Shown: positions 35,035-44,718, counted from the first letter of the stretch. The stretch is 64,000 nucleotides of DNA from Crocinitomicaceae bacterium (GCA_020635955.1 JACJYW010000005.1:186001-250000), one strand, 5' to 3'. Notes: a model not told the origin generated them from the letters alone. Numbers and translations are program-made.

Positions 35035-35844
35035 TTAGGTTTTGATGAACTTTTCGTTTTTGTTATCATAGTTAATATAGTAAGCTCCTTTTTTAAGGTT
35101 CTCACAGTTCACTTCTGATCCAACTCCTTTTTTCACAATGTTTCCGTATGCATCATAGATCTCATACTTCGTTTCAACAGGTACACCACCAGCTGTGAAG
35201 TTGATCTCTTTCTTCACCTTTTTAGGATTCAGTTCCGGTTCTTTGATGCTTGCATTAGAGAAAGTAACTGCTTTAGAAGGTTTCTTCTTTCCAGTGTGGT
35301 CAGTTTGTACAACTCTCACTTTATTTTCTCCAGAGTGAGGAGTTACTTGAAATTTGTAAGAATTTTGACTTGAAGTACCAATTCCATCAACTTCACCAAC
35401 TGCAACCCATTTGTTCCATCTGTATTGCTCAACTACGAAAGGAAGTTTTCCAGATTCGCCTGTGGTTGTCCAGGTAAGAGAACCTTCAGGAGAACAAGAA
35501 ATATCTCCAATTACGTAAGTACTTTTTGGAAGTAATACTTCTGGATTCAAAATTTTTGGTTTGCAACCAATTCCGTGTTCAAGAACGATAAATACTGGAT
35601 CACCAATATTTACATTGAACTCAGCAAAGTTGATCTCAAATGCACTTGATTGAATTCCGTCAGAGATCGGATCTCCGTTTACGGTAGCTTTTGTAACACA
35701 AAAACCAAATCCGTCTTCATCCTCAGGATTTTGAACATATAAGTTTTTTCCCTGGTAATGCCCCTCTATTGATAGATCGGCGAAAGCTGAAAAGGTTCCT
35801 CCAACGAAGATGACAAGTAGTAAGATAGTGTTTTTCAACATCAT
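35035..35844 (-). CDS. Secreted protein with T9SS-like C-terminal region
   Basis: A 269-residue exported protein (signal peptide about residues 1-22, ending AFA). Residues about 25-200 are strand-rich with several cysteines (FGFCVTKATVNG, GIGCKPKILNP, DISCSPEGSLTW). The last 50 residues (TKYEIYDAYGNIVKKGVG, CENLKKGAYYINYDNKNEKFIKT) follow the pattern of a T9SS C-terminal domain without YPNP, so T9SS export is plausible but not certain. A similar protein type is common in Flavobacteriales, but I know no function. Two ATGs are adjacent; the second (35841) is equally possible. Single-gene unit. Confidence 0.65.
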   Translation of the reverse strand: MMLKNTILLLVIFVGGTFSAFADLSIEGHYQGKNLYVQNPEDEDGFGFCVTKATVNGDPISDGIQSSAFEINFAEFNVNIGDPVFIVLEHGIGCKPKILNPEVLLPKSTYVIGDISCSPEGSLTWTTTGESGKLPFVVEQYRWNKWVAVGEVDGIGTSSQNSYKFQVTPHSGENKVRVVQTDHTGKKKPSKAVTFSNASIKEPELNPKKVKKEINFTAGGVPVETKYEIYDAYGNIVKKGVGSEVNCENLKKGAYYINYDNKNEKFIKT

Positions 35845-35976
35845 ATTAAATTAAAAACCTTTTTATACACCGTATAAGTAAGTGCAATATTAAAACTTCC
35901 CTCAAAGATAAACAAGATATTCAGATTTTTTTTTCAATCTCCAAAACTTTTAGCAATTTGATTATCAATCGGAAGA

Positions 35977-36007
35977 TTCGTCATAAAATAAATTTAGTTT
36001 ATATTTG
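35977..36007 (+). promoter_or_regulatory. Promoter of the peptide-binding lipoprotein gene
   Basis: TATATTTG (36000-36007) matches the -7 consensus, with TTCG (35977-35980), one mismatch from TTTG, 19 nt upstream. It leaves a 43-nt leader before the ATG at 36051. The remaining 35845-35976 hold nothing recognisable. Confidence 0.5.
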
Positions 36008-36050
36008 AAAATACTTTAAACTTGCAAGTTTTAATTTTCAACACGCGTGT

Positions 36051-37799
36051 ATGAATATGATGAATAGACTGTTTTTGTTGACTTTGGGTGTTGTTTTGTT
36101 CAGCTGCGGTGGTTCCACTGATGGTGATGAAAACAATGTCGCAGACGATTCGATCTATGGAGGCAATTTCGCAATGCCCATTGGTAGCTACTTTAGCTGT
36201 ATTAGACCAATTGAATTGCAAAAACTGGAAACTGCTCAGGTTTATGACCAGGTTTTAGAAGGATTGGTAAAATACAATCCTAAAACATTGGAAATTGAAC
36301 CTGCTCTAGCAACAGAATGGAGCATTTCTGAAGATGGTTTAACTTATACCTTTACTTTGAGAGAAGGAGTGAAATTCCATGATGATCCTTGTTTTTCTGG
36401 TGGAAAGGGAAGAGAAATGACAGCTGAAGACGTAGTGTTCTCTCTAACCAATATGTATAAAGATGAGCCAACCAACAGAGCTTATTACAATTTCAAAAAT
36501 ACAATTGCTGGTGGTGAAGAATATTATAACGGAACTGCTTCTAGTGTAAGCGGAATTACCACTTCAGGTAATAAGGTTATGATCCAGATCCTTGAGCCTT
36601 CTTCGGTTTTCTTGCAAAAATTAGCTACTGTTTTCGCAACAGTTGTGCCTAAAGAATCATTTGAAGGAGGAGATTATCATCCTGTTGGAACCGGACCATT
36701 TGTTTACGATAGAACATCTACTTCTGAATTTGTGAAATTATACAGAAACCCAAGTTTCTATATGAGTGATGCAGAAGGAAACCAGCTTCCATATTTGGAT
36801 TCTGTGTTCTTTAGATTCTATGAGCACTCCGAAGATCAAATGGATCTTTTCTGGGATGGTGGATTATCTTATATTCCAAACGTACCGATCACAAGTGTAA
36901 ACGAAGTATTGGAAGATAGGATCCAGGATTTTGAAAGCAATCCTCCAAAATATATGTTGATCTCTGAGCCTCAGTTGTCTACTACTTATTTGGAATTCAA
37001 CATGAATACTCCGGTTTTCAAGAACAAAAAAGTTAGACAAGCATTGAACATGGCAATCAATCGTAAAAAACTGGTTGAGAAGATCATGAAAAATCAGGCT
37101 TACGAAATTGGTAAATTTGGAATAACACCTCCACTTCCTAAGATCTTTGGAGATTATGACTTCGAAGGAATTGAAGATGTTTCTTATGTGTACAATCCTG
37201 AAGAAGCTAAGAAATTGTTGGCTGAAGCTGGATATCCGGGTGGTAAGAATTTCCCTACACTATCTATGCAATTTAGATTAGGTAATGATCACTATTTGAT
37301 CGCCTCTGAAATTCAAAATCAGTTAAGATCTGTATTGAACATTAATGTTGAGATCGAAGGAGTTGAGTTTAACCAGTTGATCGAGAATCAGGCAATGGGT
37401 ACTGCTGATATTTTCAGATCTACCTGGTTTGGTGATTATCCAAACCCTGAGACATTCCTGGTTAACGCTTACGGTAAAATTGTTCCTGCTTCAAATGATG
37501 AGCCTTCATATATGAACAGTGCAAGATATATCAATCCTGCATTTGATGCGGCTTTCGAAAAAGGAAGTAAAACAGCTAATAAAGAAGAGTCTTTAGCTGC
37601 ATTTGCTGAAGCTGAAAAGATCTTAATGGAAGATCCTCCGTTTATCATGTTATGGTATGGTGAGGATATGATGTTATTGCAGTCTAACGTTAGAAACCTT
37701 CAAACAAATGGTATGCGTTTCCTTGACATGAGAGATGTTTATTTCAAGGAAAGAGTTGCTGATGAAGGTAAAAACGGTGGTAACAAAGAAGGGAATTAA
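36051..37799 (+). CDS. ABC transporter substrate-binding lipoprotein (SBP family 5)
   Basis: A 582-residue periplasmic solute receptor for peptides or similar compounds. The signal sequence ends in the lipobox LFSC followed by an acidic stretch (GGSTDGDENN). The body matches SBP_bac_5/DppA-OppA: LATEWSISEDGLTYTFTLREGVKFHDD, TAEDVVFSL, HPVGTGPFVYD, KKVRQALNMAINRKKLVEKIM and YNPEEAKKLLAEAGYPGG. The permease and ATPase genes are not adjacent, so the transporter partners are elsewhere. hemW follows after 15 nt, probably on the same transcript. Confidence 0.92.
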   Translation: MNMMNRLFLLTLGVVLFSCGGSTDGDENNVADDSIYGGNFAMPIGSYFSCIRPIELQKLETAQVYDQVLEGLVKYNPKTLEIEPALATEWSISEDGLTYTFTLREGVKFHDDPCFSGGKGREMTAEDVVFSLTNMYKDEPTNRAYYNFKNTIAGGEEYYNGTASSVSGITTSGNKVMIQILEPSSVFLQKLATVFATVVPKESFEGGDYHPVGTGPFVYDRTSTSEFVKLYRNPSFYMSDAEGNQLPYLDSVFFRFYEHSEDQMDLFWDGGLSYIPNVPITSVNEVLEDRIQDFESNPPKYMLISEPQLSTTYLEFNMNTPVFKNKKVRQALNMAINRKKLVEKIMKNQAYEIGKFGITPPLPKIFGDYDFEGIEDVSYVYNPEEAKKLLAEAGYPGGKNFPTLSMQFRLGNDHYLIASEIQNQLRSVLNINVEIEGVEFNQLIENQAMGTADIFRSTWFGDYPNPETFLVNAYGKIVPASNDEPSYMNSARYINPAFDAAFEKGSKTANKEESLAAFAEAEKILMEDPPFIMLWYGEDMMLLQSNVRNLQTNGMRFLDMRDVYFKERVADEGKNGGNKEGN

Positions 37800-37814
37800 G
37801 GAGCTTAGTCTCTG

Positions 37815-38927
37815 ATGGCCGGTATATATGTACATGTTCCTTATTGTAAGGTAAAGTGTCATTACTGTGACTTTCATTTCTCAACCAATCTAAATTCTGA
37901 TAAACAGATGCTTGCTGCTATTTGCGGTGAGATAGAACTTAGATCTAATTACCTAGGTAATCAACTGGTTTCTACGATTTATTTCGGTGGCGGAACACCT
38001 TCGGTTGTTGGAGCTTCATATCTGAATAGGATCATTCAGGAAATTCGAAATCATTTTCATGTTTCAAATGATTGTGAGATCACTGTTGAATGTAATCCGG
38101 ATGATCTGGATCGTCAATCTTTGCAAGATCTGGAGGATATTGGAGTGAATAGGTTGAGTATTGGAATTCAGTCCTTTGATGATGAGGTGCTTCAATCAAT
38201 GAATAGGGCGCACTCAGCTAAGGAAGCAAAACAATCCATATCACTCGCTAAGGAAATTGGATTTGAGAATATCACTATTGATCTGATCTATGGTATTCCG
38301 GGAAAGGATCTGGATTATTGGAAACGCCAGTTAGATACTTTTTTAATGTATGACGTACCACATCTATCAGCCTATTGTCTTACCATTGAACCTAATACGG
38401 TTTTCAATCATTTGAATAAAAAGGGTGAATTGAAATTACCTTCAGATGAAACTTCATTAGCCCAATTCAAATTGATGGTTGAGGTGCTGAAGGAGAATGG
38501 ATATCAGCACTATGAGATCTCTAATTTTGCAAAAGATGGTTTTATTTCAAGACATAATTCGGCCTACTGGCTAGGTCAGCATTATTTAGGAATAGGCCCT
38601 TCAGCACATTCTTATAATGGTAAAGAAAGGGGATGGAACATTAGCAATAATACCAGATACATTAAAGAATCAACAACATACGAGTCTGAAGAACTAACGG
38701 ATAAGGATAAAGTAAATGATCACATTTTAACACGGTTGAGAACACATTGGGGAATTGATCTAAATGAAATTCAATTGCTGGCACAACACCTTTCTTTGGT
38801 TGAATTTGATCGCTATTTGAATTGGCATATTGAAGCTGGAAATCTTGTGAGGGATGATCATATCGTGAAACTCACTTCTTCAGGTAAATTCATTGCAGAT
38901 AAAATTGCATCTGACCTTTTCGTTTAA
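37815..38927 (+). CDS. hemW: Radical SAM family heme chaperone HemW
   Basis: The 370-residue protein has the radical-SAM cluster cysteines Cys11, Cys15 and Cys18 in VPYCKVKCHYCDFHF. The following GGGTPSVV SAM-binding segment, the TVECNPDDLD strand, NRLSIGIQSF and LIYGIPG are family signatures. The protein ends with the HemN C-terminal domain. The phenylalanine after the CxxxCxxC motif and the short N-terminus point to HemW (heme insertion) rather than the coproporphyrinogen dehydrogenase HemN. It lies 15 nt after the peptide-binding lipoprotein gene. Confidence 0.93.
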   Translation: MAGIYVHVPYCKVKCHYCDFHFSTNLNSDKQMLAAICGEIELRSNYLGNQLVSTIYFGGGTPSVVGASYLNRIIQEIRNHFHVSNDCEITVECNPDDLDRQSLQDLEDIGVNRLSIGIQSFDDEVLQSMNRAHSAKEAKQSISLAKEIGFENITIDLIYGIPGKDLDYWKRQLDTFLMYDVPHLSAYCLTIEPNTVFNHLNKKGELKLPSDETSLAQFKLMVEVLKENGYQHYEISNFAKDGFISRHNSAYWLGQHYLGIGPSAHSYNGKERGWNISNNTRYIKESTTYESEELTDKDKVNDHILTRLRTHWGIDLNEIQLLAQHLSLVEFDRYLNWHIEAGNLVRDDHIVKLTSSGKFIADKIASDLFV

Positions 38928-38932
38928 AAACG

Positions 38933-38940
38933 TAATTTTG
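38933..38940 (+). promoter_or_regulatory. -7 promoter element for msrC
   Basis: TAATTTTG matches TAnnTTTG and ends 7 nt before the msrC ATG. A TTG at 38905-38907 is 25 nt upstream, slightly too far. Confidence 0.45.
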
Positions 38941-38947
38941 TGCTATT

Positions 38948-39436
38948 ATGGCAGAAGACCTGCAAATATCAACGGGTTCTAAGATTGAACAGTATGAGTC
39001 ACTATTACCTCAGATAAAAGCTTTAACTGAAGGTGAATCTGATTTTGTAGCGAATTGTGCCAATATTGCGGCAGCTTTAAGACAAACATTTGGATTCTTT
39101 TGGGTAGGATTCTATTTTGTGAAGAATCACGATCAACTGGTTCTTGGCCCATTCCAAGGAGATATCGCCTGTACAAGAATTAATTTGGGGAAAGGGGTGT
39201 GTGGAACATCCTGGCAGAAAAGTGAAACTATAATCGTTGATGATGTTGACCAGTTTCCTGGACATATTGCATGCAGCTCATCAAGTAGATCTGAGATCGT
39301 TGTTCCCATTTTCCGCAATGATATTGTAATTGGCGTGTTAGACGTTGATAGTGATCAATTAGCAGATTTTGATGAGACCGATAAAATATACCTTGAACGC
39401 CTTGCGTTAATGATCTCTGATCTCATAGATGCCTGA
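38948..39436 (+). CDS. msrC: Free methionine-(R)-sulfoxide reductase (GAF domain)
   Basis: A 162-residue GAF-fold enzyme reducing free methionine-R-sulfoxide, repairing oxidised methionine in the cytoplasm. Cys75 (GDIACTRI), Cys85 (GKGVCGTS) and Cys109 (GHIACSSSSRSEIVVPI) have the same 10- and 24-residue spacing as the three redox cysteines of the E. coli enzyme. FFWVGFYFV and VIGVLDVDSD are further family signatures. Its end overlaps the start of the Big_5 lipoprotein gene by 8 nt, so the two are co-translated or at least co-transcribed. Confidence 0.93.
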   Translation: MAEDLQISTGSKIEQYESLLPQIKALTEGESDFVANCANIAAALRQTFGFFWVGFYFVKNHDQLVLGPFQGDIACTRINLGKGVCGTSWQKSETIIVDDVDQFPGHIACSSSSRSEIVVPIFRNDIVIGVLDVDSDQLADFDETDKIYLERLALMISDLIDA

Positions 39437-41015
39437 TTTGAAGTATTTCGGTTTTTTCATATTGATCTTTTTATATGCCTGTGCGCAAATTACACCTTTA
39501 ACAGGTGGGCCGGATGATATTTATGCTCCTGCAATAGATTCTGCAAAAACCTATCCTTTAAGCGGTCAAACCAATTTTACAGATAGTGAATTGAACTTGA
39601 AATTCAAGGAGTACATCAAACTCAAAAACCCAAATGATAATATTCTGATCATCCCACAGCAAACAAATACGCCAGAATACTATGTAAAAAACAAAAGGTT
39701 ACGAATAACGCTTAAAGATGAGTTACTTGAAAACACTACCTACACGATAACATTCAACGGAGCAATTCAAGATATTACAGCAGGAAATGACTCGGTTTTT
39801 CAATATGTTTTCTCAACCGGAGATTACATTGATTCACTTGTGGTTAGAGGGACAGTTAAAGATGCCTTTTTAAATACACCTCAGAATCAGTTTCTGGTAG
39901 GTTTGTATCCTAAGTCGTTTGAAGCTCATTTTGATTCAATTCCTTTTAAGTTCAAACCCATGTATCTAACGCAATCTGATAAGCAAGGTAAGTTTGAGTT
40001 GAATTATTTGAAGGATGGAGTATACTACATTTTCGCCATTGAAGACAAGAATAAGAATCTCCTTTACGATCCGGGAGAAGCATTTGGTTTCATTGAAGAA
40101 CAAAGTTTCTTGTTAAGTAGTGAGATGATACCGGATCTTGATATCAGAACTTTTAAAGAAGAATCAACTGAGTGTGAAATTGAAGATGTGCGTTTCAATT
40201 TTCCCGGTCAATTAGAGGTCATCCTATCTAATCCTACCGATTCGATTGAAATTACTTCTATTATGGGTCTGCTGCAAGAAGAAACCGGATCTAAAGATTC
40301 ATTGATCTTCTGGCTGGAAAAGTCACCCCAAAAGAAAACCCAATTCTTTATTGATCTATTGGGAGAAAAGGACACTATCAAACCTATCTACCAGAATATT
40401 CCGGATAAGATCGAGTCTTTCAAAATGAAAACGTTAAATAATGTTGTGGGCGGAAAATTACTTCCGAATGAAGATCTTAAGATCACGTTTTCTGAGCCTG
40501 TAGGTGCTGTTAATAAAGAATTGATCAAGTTTTTTGATGTAGATTCAAATGAACTTGAAATGCCCGAATATTTGGTAGAGGTTCGCGATCTGGTCTTTAA
40601 AACGGCAGGTACAAAGGCACATGAAATAAGAGTTGATTCTGCAGCCATAACTTCTGTGTATGAAAGGGTGAATGAAGAGGAGATCAAGATTCTTTTTGAT
40701 AATGAAACAGAGGATTATTATGGCACATTGATCGTATCCGTAGACACAGTTTTTTCTGTTCCGGTTATTGTTCATTTGTTGGATATAAAGGGGGAGGTTG
40801 TGGGTACCACTGAATTCTCTCGAAAAATGGAATTTCCTAAACTAATCCCCGGAGATTACCAACTTAGATTGATCTTTGACGTAGACAACAGTGGAGACTG
40901 GACAGCCGGTTCGTTAAAAGAAGGCAGAGAGGCAGAAAGGGTGATCTATAATTCAGAGATCATTAAAGTGAAATCTAAGTGGGAAAAAGAGGTTGATTGG
41001 AAGTTTAAAGACTAA
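39429..41015 (+). CDS. Ig-like (Big_5) domain lipoprotein
   Basis: A 528-residue lipoprotein with lipobox LYAC (Cys18). The mature N-terminus QITPLTGGPDDIYAPAIDSAKTYPLSG and the following LNLKFKEYIKLKNP..LRITLKDELLENTTYTITFNGAIQDITAGN belong to the Bacteroidota SbsA-type Ig-like domain family. Three or four similar strand-rich modules follow, and the C-terminus (PGDYQLRLIFDVDNSGDWTAG) is also typical. An outer-membrane structural role is likely; no enzyme motif. It overlaps msrC by 8 nt upstream, and its stop overlaps the next ATG by one base. Confidence 0.85.
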   Translation: MPDLKYFGFFILIFLYACAQITPLTGGPDDIYAPAIDSAKTYPLSGQTNFTDSELNLKFKEYIKLKNPNDNILIIPQQTNTPEYYVKNKRLRITLKDELLENTTYTITFNGAIQDITAGNDSVFQYVFSTGDYIDSLVVRGTVKDAFLNTPQNQFLVGLYPKSFEAHFDSIPFKFKPMYLTQSDKQGKFELNYLKDGVYYIFAIEDKNKNLLYDPGEAFGFIEEQSFLLSSEMIPDLDIRTFKEESTECEIEDVRFNFPGQLEVILSNPTDSIEITSIMGLLQEETGSKDSLIFWLEKSPQKKTQFFIDLLGEKDTIKPIYQNIPDKIESFKMKTLNNVVGGKLLPNEDLKITFSEPVGAVNKELIKFFDVDSNELEMPEYLVEVRDLVFKTAGTKAHEIRVDSAAITSVYERVNEEEIKILFDNETEDYYGTLIVSVDTVFSVPVIVHLLDIKGEVVGTTEFSRKMEFPKLIPGDYQLRLIFDVDNSGDWTAGSLKEGREAERVIYNSEIIKVKSKWEKEVDWKFKD

Positions 41016-41872
41016 TGGGTTGGTTTAAAAACATATTAAAAAGTAAGTTCTATATCCTTAAAGTAAGGAATCGTTTTTCTGCTGAAGTACAGATCAGTCA
41101 ACGACAGTTGTTCAATCAATATCAGGTCTGGAAAAAGGAAGGTAAATTGCCCGCTTTCAATGACGCAGGTTTTCGCGTTTTTTCCCAATATGAAGAAGAT
41201 GGTAAGTTATTGTATATCCTTGCCATAATTGGAATGAAGAATAAAACCTTTGTAGAGATTGGTTCAGATGATGGTATCAATAGTAATTGTGCTAATCTGG
41301 CTTTCAATTTTGGATATCACGGTCTTTTTTTAGATGGGAATCCTGTAGCCATTAAAAGAGGTAGAAAATTCTATTCAAAATATCCTCATCCATGGATGTA
41401 CGCACCAACATTTTCCTGCTCAAAGGTAACAGCAGAGAATATCAATAAATTGGTGGCAGATGCTAAATTATCGGGTGATATTGATGTGCTGTCAATAGAT
41501 ATTGATGGCAATGATTATTGGGTATGGAAGGCGCTTGACCAAGTATCACCTAATATTGTGATCATTGAAACCCACGTTGAATTTGGTATGAGAAATATTG
41601 TTGTTCCTTATGATCCAAATTATGTTTATCCAGGTAAGCATCCGGTTTACCATGGTGCATCTCCCATTGCCATGGTCAATCTGGCCAAACAAAAGGGATA
41701 TCGTTTGGTCGGAGCAAATGAGCTGGGCTTTAACTTCATTTTTGTCAAGAATGGTCTTGGAGAAGAACAGCTGCCAGAAGTATCCGTTGAATCTGTACTA
41801 ACTCACCCTTCTGTAGCCGAATCATGGAAAAGATTTGATCCTATTAAGGATTGGGAATTTTTGGAGGGATAA
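41015..41872 (+). CDS. FkbM-like SAM-dependent methyltransferase-type protein
   Basis: A 285-residue protein with a Rossmann-like core. TFVEIGSDDGINSNCANL (about residues 72-89) corresponds to the SAM-binding glycine motif I, LFLDGNPVAIKRG to motif II, and DVLSIDIDGNDYWVWKAL (about 153-170) to the acidic strand of FkbM-type methyltransferases. The C-terminal half ends HPSVAESWKRFDPIKDWEFLEG. Substrate is unknown; relatives often modify surface glycans. The ATG overlaps the stop of the Big_5 gene (TAATG), implying translational coupling. The long palindromic repeat copy B follows the stop. Confidence 0.7.
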   Translation: MGWFKNILKSKFYILKVRNRFSAEVQISQRQLFNQYQVWKKEGKLPAFNDAGFRVFSQYEEDGKLLYILAIIGMKNKTFVEIGSDDGINSNCANLAFNFGYHGLFLDGNPVAIKRGRKFYSKYPHPWMYAPTFSCSKVTAENINKLVADAKLSGDIDVLSIDIDGNDYWVWKALDQVSPNIVIIETHVEFGMRNIVVPYDPNYVYPGKHPVYHGASPIAMVNLAKQKGYRLVGANELGFNFIFVKNGLGEEQLPEVSVESVLTHPSVAESWKRFDPIKDWEFLEG

Positions 41873-41882
41873 TTAGATAACT

Positions 41883-41957
41883 CAGATCACAGAACACAGA
41901 CCTGCTCTCAATCTGTGTTCTGAAAGGTCAGTATGATCGATCTGTATTCTGTGATCT
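41883..41957. repeat. Dispersed long palindromic repeat, copy B
   Basis: Left arm AGATCACAGAACACAGA (41884-41900) and right arm TCTGTATTCTGTGATCT (41941-41957) are reverse complements with one mismatch over 17 nt. An inner TCTGTGTTCTG (41912-41922) can also pair with the left arm. The left core is 19/20 identical to copy A at 25536. Confidence 0.8.
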
Positions 41958-42025
41958 CTTCAGTTCTCTTGGAAAAAAATCCCCGTTTGTTAATAATTCA
42001 TCTCCATACCTCCTTAACCATTCCC

Positions 42026-42033
42026 TAACTTTG
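42026..42033 (+). promoter_or_regulatory. -7 promoter element for purD
   Basis: TAACTTTG is an exact consensus match, 16 nt before the purD ATG. No -33 at normal spacing. Confidence 0.5.
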
Positions 42034-42049
42034 ACCAAAATTTCGTTAC

Positions 42050-43333
42050 ATGAATGTATTGGTCTTAGGCTCAGGAGGAAGAGAGCACGCTCTTTGTTGG
42101 AAAATTGCTCAAAGCTCCCAAATTGACAAACTTTTTATCGCCCCGGGAAATGCCGGAACTAATCAGGTAGGCATCAATGTGGATATTCAGGTCAATGAGT
42201 TTGATAAGATTAGAAAATTCTGCATTGAAGAAAAAGTCGAATATCTGGTAGTCGGCCCTGAACAGCCATTGGTTGATGGAATTGCTGATTTTTTTGCGAA
42301 TGACCCGGAATTAGCCAAGATCTCTGTGATTGGTCCAAATAAAAAAGGAGCTCAATTAGAAGGATCTAAAGATTTTTCGAAGCAGTTCATGTCCAAATAC
42401 AACATCCCTACTGCCAAGTATCAATCATTTACAAAAGACAATTTAGAACAGGGATATGCTTTTCTTGATTCCCTGAAACCACCCTATGTTTTAAAAGCTG
42501 ATGGTTTGGCATCCGGAAAAGGAGTATTGATTCTGAATGATCTGAATGAGGCCAAAGATGAATTAAGACAAATGGTTGAAGAAGGGAAATTCGGAGCAGC
42601 TTCAAATACAGTTGTAATAGAAGAGTTTCTGGATGGAATTGAACTTTCTGTTTTTGTAATTACAGATGGACAATCTTATAAGATATTGCCTGAAGCCAAG
42701 GACTACAAAAGAATTGGTGAGGGAGATACTGGATTAAATACCGGTGGTATGGGAGCTGTTTCACCTGTTCCTTTTGCAGATACAGCTTTTATGGATAAGA
42801 TAGAAAATCAGATCATTATCCCTACCATTAAAGGATTACGAAATGAAGGGATCGATTACCGTGGCTTTATCTTTTTTGGATTGATCAGTGTAAAAAGGGA
42901 CCCTTTTGTTATCGAGTACAATTGTCGTTTGGGTGATCCAGAGACTGAAGTTGTGATCCCTCGATTAAAATCTGATATCCTTGAATTATTCGAGGGTGTA
43001 GCTACACAAACGCTATCTGAAAGAGATGTGGTTTTTGATGAGAGAACGGCATCTTGCGTTATGATGGTTTCAGGTGGATATCCTGGTGATTATGAGAAGG
43101 AAAAGAATATTAATGGATTGAACGGTATCTATGATTCTATCGTTTTTCATGCCGCTACCAAGCAGGACGGACCTACTTATGTAACAGCAGGAGGTAGAGT
43201 ACTTTGTGTTACCTCTTATGGTAGAAATCAGGAACGCGCCCTTGAAAAAACCTACGATAATTTGGAAAAGATCAGTTTCGAAAATGCTTACTATCGTAAG
43301 GATATCGGATTTGATTTGGTTGAAATGGAATAA
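42050..43333 (+). CDS. purD: Phosphoribosylamine-glycine ligase
   Basis: ATP-grasp enzyme of purine synthesis, joining phosphoribosylamine and glycine. The 427 residues show the N-terminal VLGSGGREHALCWKIAQS, the VVGPEQPLVDGIADFF segment, PYVLKADGLASGKGV (ATP-grasp lid) and NTGGMGAVSPVPF. The C-terminal EYNCRLGDPETEVVIPRL carries the metal-binding residues. Length is standard. It is monocistronic with its own promoter, and the neighbouring dispersed palindrome lies in its upstream region. Confidence 0.98.
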   Translation: MNVLVLGSGGREHALCWKIAQSSQIDKLFIAPGNAGTNQVGINVDIQVNEFDKIRKFCIEEKVEYLVVGPEQPLVDGIADFFANDPELAKISVIGPNKKGAQLEGSKDFSKQFMSKYNIPTAKYQSFTKDNLEQGYAFLDSLKPPYVLKADGLASGKGVLILNDLNEAKDELRQMVEEGKFGAASNTVVIEEFLDGIELSVFVITDGQSYKILPEAKDYKRIGEGDTGLNTGGMGAVSPVPFADTAFMDKIENQIIIPTIKGLRNEGIDYRGFIFFGLISVKRDPFVIEYNCRLGDPETEVVIPRLKSDILELFEGVATQTLSERDVVFDERTASCVMMVSGGYPGDYEKEKNINGLNGIYDSIVFHAATKQDGPTYVTAGGRVLCVTSYGRNQERALEKTYDNLEKISFENAYYRKDIGFDLVEME

Positions 43334-43387
43334 AATCATTTGACCTATTGGGTGATTATTTCATATCTTCGCCATAACGATTAACAT

Positions 43388-44650
43388 ATGCCGGACGGAC
43401 CCCAGGTTATCCTGATCATAATTATAATGCTCTCTTTCTCAGCCTTTTTTTCTGGCATGGAGATAGCCTTCGTCACAGCTAATCGTCTCAAAATTGAATT
43501 AGATCGCCAACAAGGAGCTTTCTCAGGGAGGATATTATCCTACTTTGTTAAGAACACACCAAGCTTTATTTCAGCTATGTTGCTTGGGAATAATGCTTCA
43601 TTAGTGATCTATGGGATTTATATGGCTATCCTTTTACAGGGACCTTTAGAAATGATCTCTGAAAGTGATGCTTTTATTATCCCTGCTCAAACCGTGCTCT
43701 CTACATTATTAGTATTGATAACAGCTGAGTTTTTGCCTAAAGCCCTTTTCAGGATCAATCCGAACAGAACATTGAAAGTGGGTGCCGTACCATTATTCAT
43801 TATTTACTGGGTATTCTATATTCCAACATTCATCACCATGTTCATCTCTAAATTATTCCTGAGATTAATGAAGGTGGATGTTTCAGCTTCAGAACAAGCA
43901 TTCACAAAAGTGGATCTTGATCATTATGTGCGTGATATCAATGAGCGTATGGAAGAACAGGCTGAAATGGAAAATGAAATTCAGATCCTTCAAAATGCCC
44001 TGGAATTCAATTCTGTAAAAGCTAGAGATTGTATGATACCTAGAACGGATATCATTGCATTGAACATTGATGATTCGGTTGAGGTGCTAAATAATCTCTT
44101 CATCACCTCTGGTTTAAGTAAAGTGATCATTTATCGTGATAACATTGATAATATCATTGGATATATCCACATCCATGAAATGTTCTCTAAACCTGAAACA
44201 ATAAAGCAAGTACTGCTACCCATTTTTATCATTCCTGAAGCAATGTTGGTGAAAGACCTATTGCAACAGTTTACCAAACAAAAAAGAAGCATGGCTGTGG
44301 TGGTAGACGAATTTGGAGGTACGTCTGGTATCATTACAGTTGAGGATATCATTGAAGAGATCTTCGGAGAAATTGAAGATGAACATGATGTAGAGGAAGA
44401 TGTGGAGCAGAAAATAGACGAGAACACCTATTTGTTTTCTGGTAGGTTAGAGATAGATTATCTGAAAGAAGAATATCATATTCCACTGGTTGAAAGTTCA
44501 GAATATGATACACTGGCAGGCTTTGTCATCAATAAACTAGAGGAAATCCCTAAACTGAACACGGTTCTTGAAACAGATGACATGGTTCTTACCGTCATGG
44601 ATGTATCTGATACTAAGATAGATTTGATCAAGATCAAGGTCAAAGATTAA
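43388..44650 (+). CDS. CNNM/CBS-domain membrane protein (hemolysin/CorC family)
   Basis: A 420-residue protein with three or four membrane segments in the N-terminal DUF21 domain (LSFSAFFSGMEIAFVTANRLKIE is the family signature). A CBS pair follows: ARDCMIPRTDIIALNIDDSVEV in the first, RSMAVVVDEFGGTSGIITVEDIIEEIFGEIEDEHD in the second. A CorC_HlyC domain ends the protein (LETDDMVLTVMDV). Such proteins are linked to magnesium or cobalt efflux. GldE of gliding flavobacteria belongs to the same superfamily, but nothing here identifies this as GldE. Single-gene unit. Confidence 0.88.
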   Translation: MPDGPQVILIIIIMLSFSAFFSGMEIAFVTANRLKIELDRQQGAFSGRILSYFVKNTPSFISAMLLGNNASLVIYGIYMAILLQGPLEMISESDAFIIPAQTVLSTLLVLITAEFLPKALFRINPNRTLKVGAVPLFIIYWVFYIPTFITMFISKLFLRLMKVDVSASEQAFTKVDLDHYVRDINERMEEQAEMENEIQILQNALEFNSVKARDCMIPRTDIIALNIDDSVEVLNNLFITSGLSKVIIYRDNIDNIIGYIHIHEMFSKPETIKQVLLPIFIIPEAMLVKDLLQQFTKQKRSMAVVVDEFGGTSGIITVEDIIEEIFGEIEDEHDVEEDVEQKIDENTYLFSGRLEIDYLKEEYHIPLVESSEYDTLAGFVINKLEEIPKLNTVLETDDMVLTVMDVSDTKIDLIKIKVKD

Positions 44651-44718
44651 TTTTCACGAATAATAAATGAATGCCCTTTTTCACTTTGTAAGATATTACA
44701 GAGTTGGATTTAACGGCC

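Noticed and set aside
43388..44650. Naming the CNNM/CBS protein GldE
   Set aside because: Same superfamily, but no gliding-specific signature or gld neighbour is visible, so the general family name is safer.
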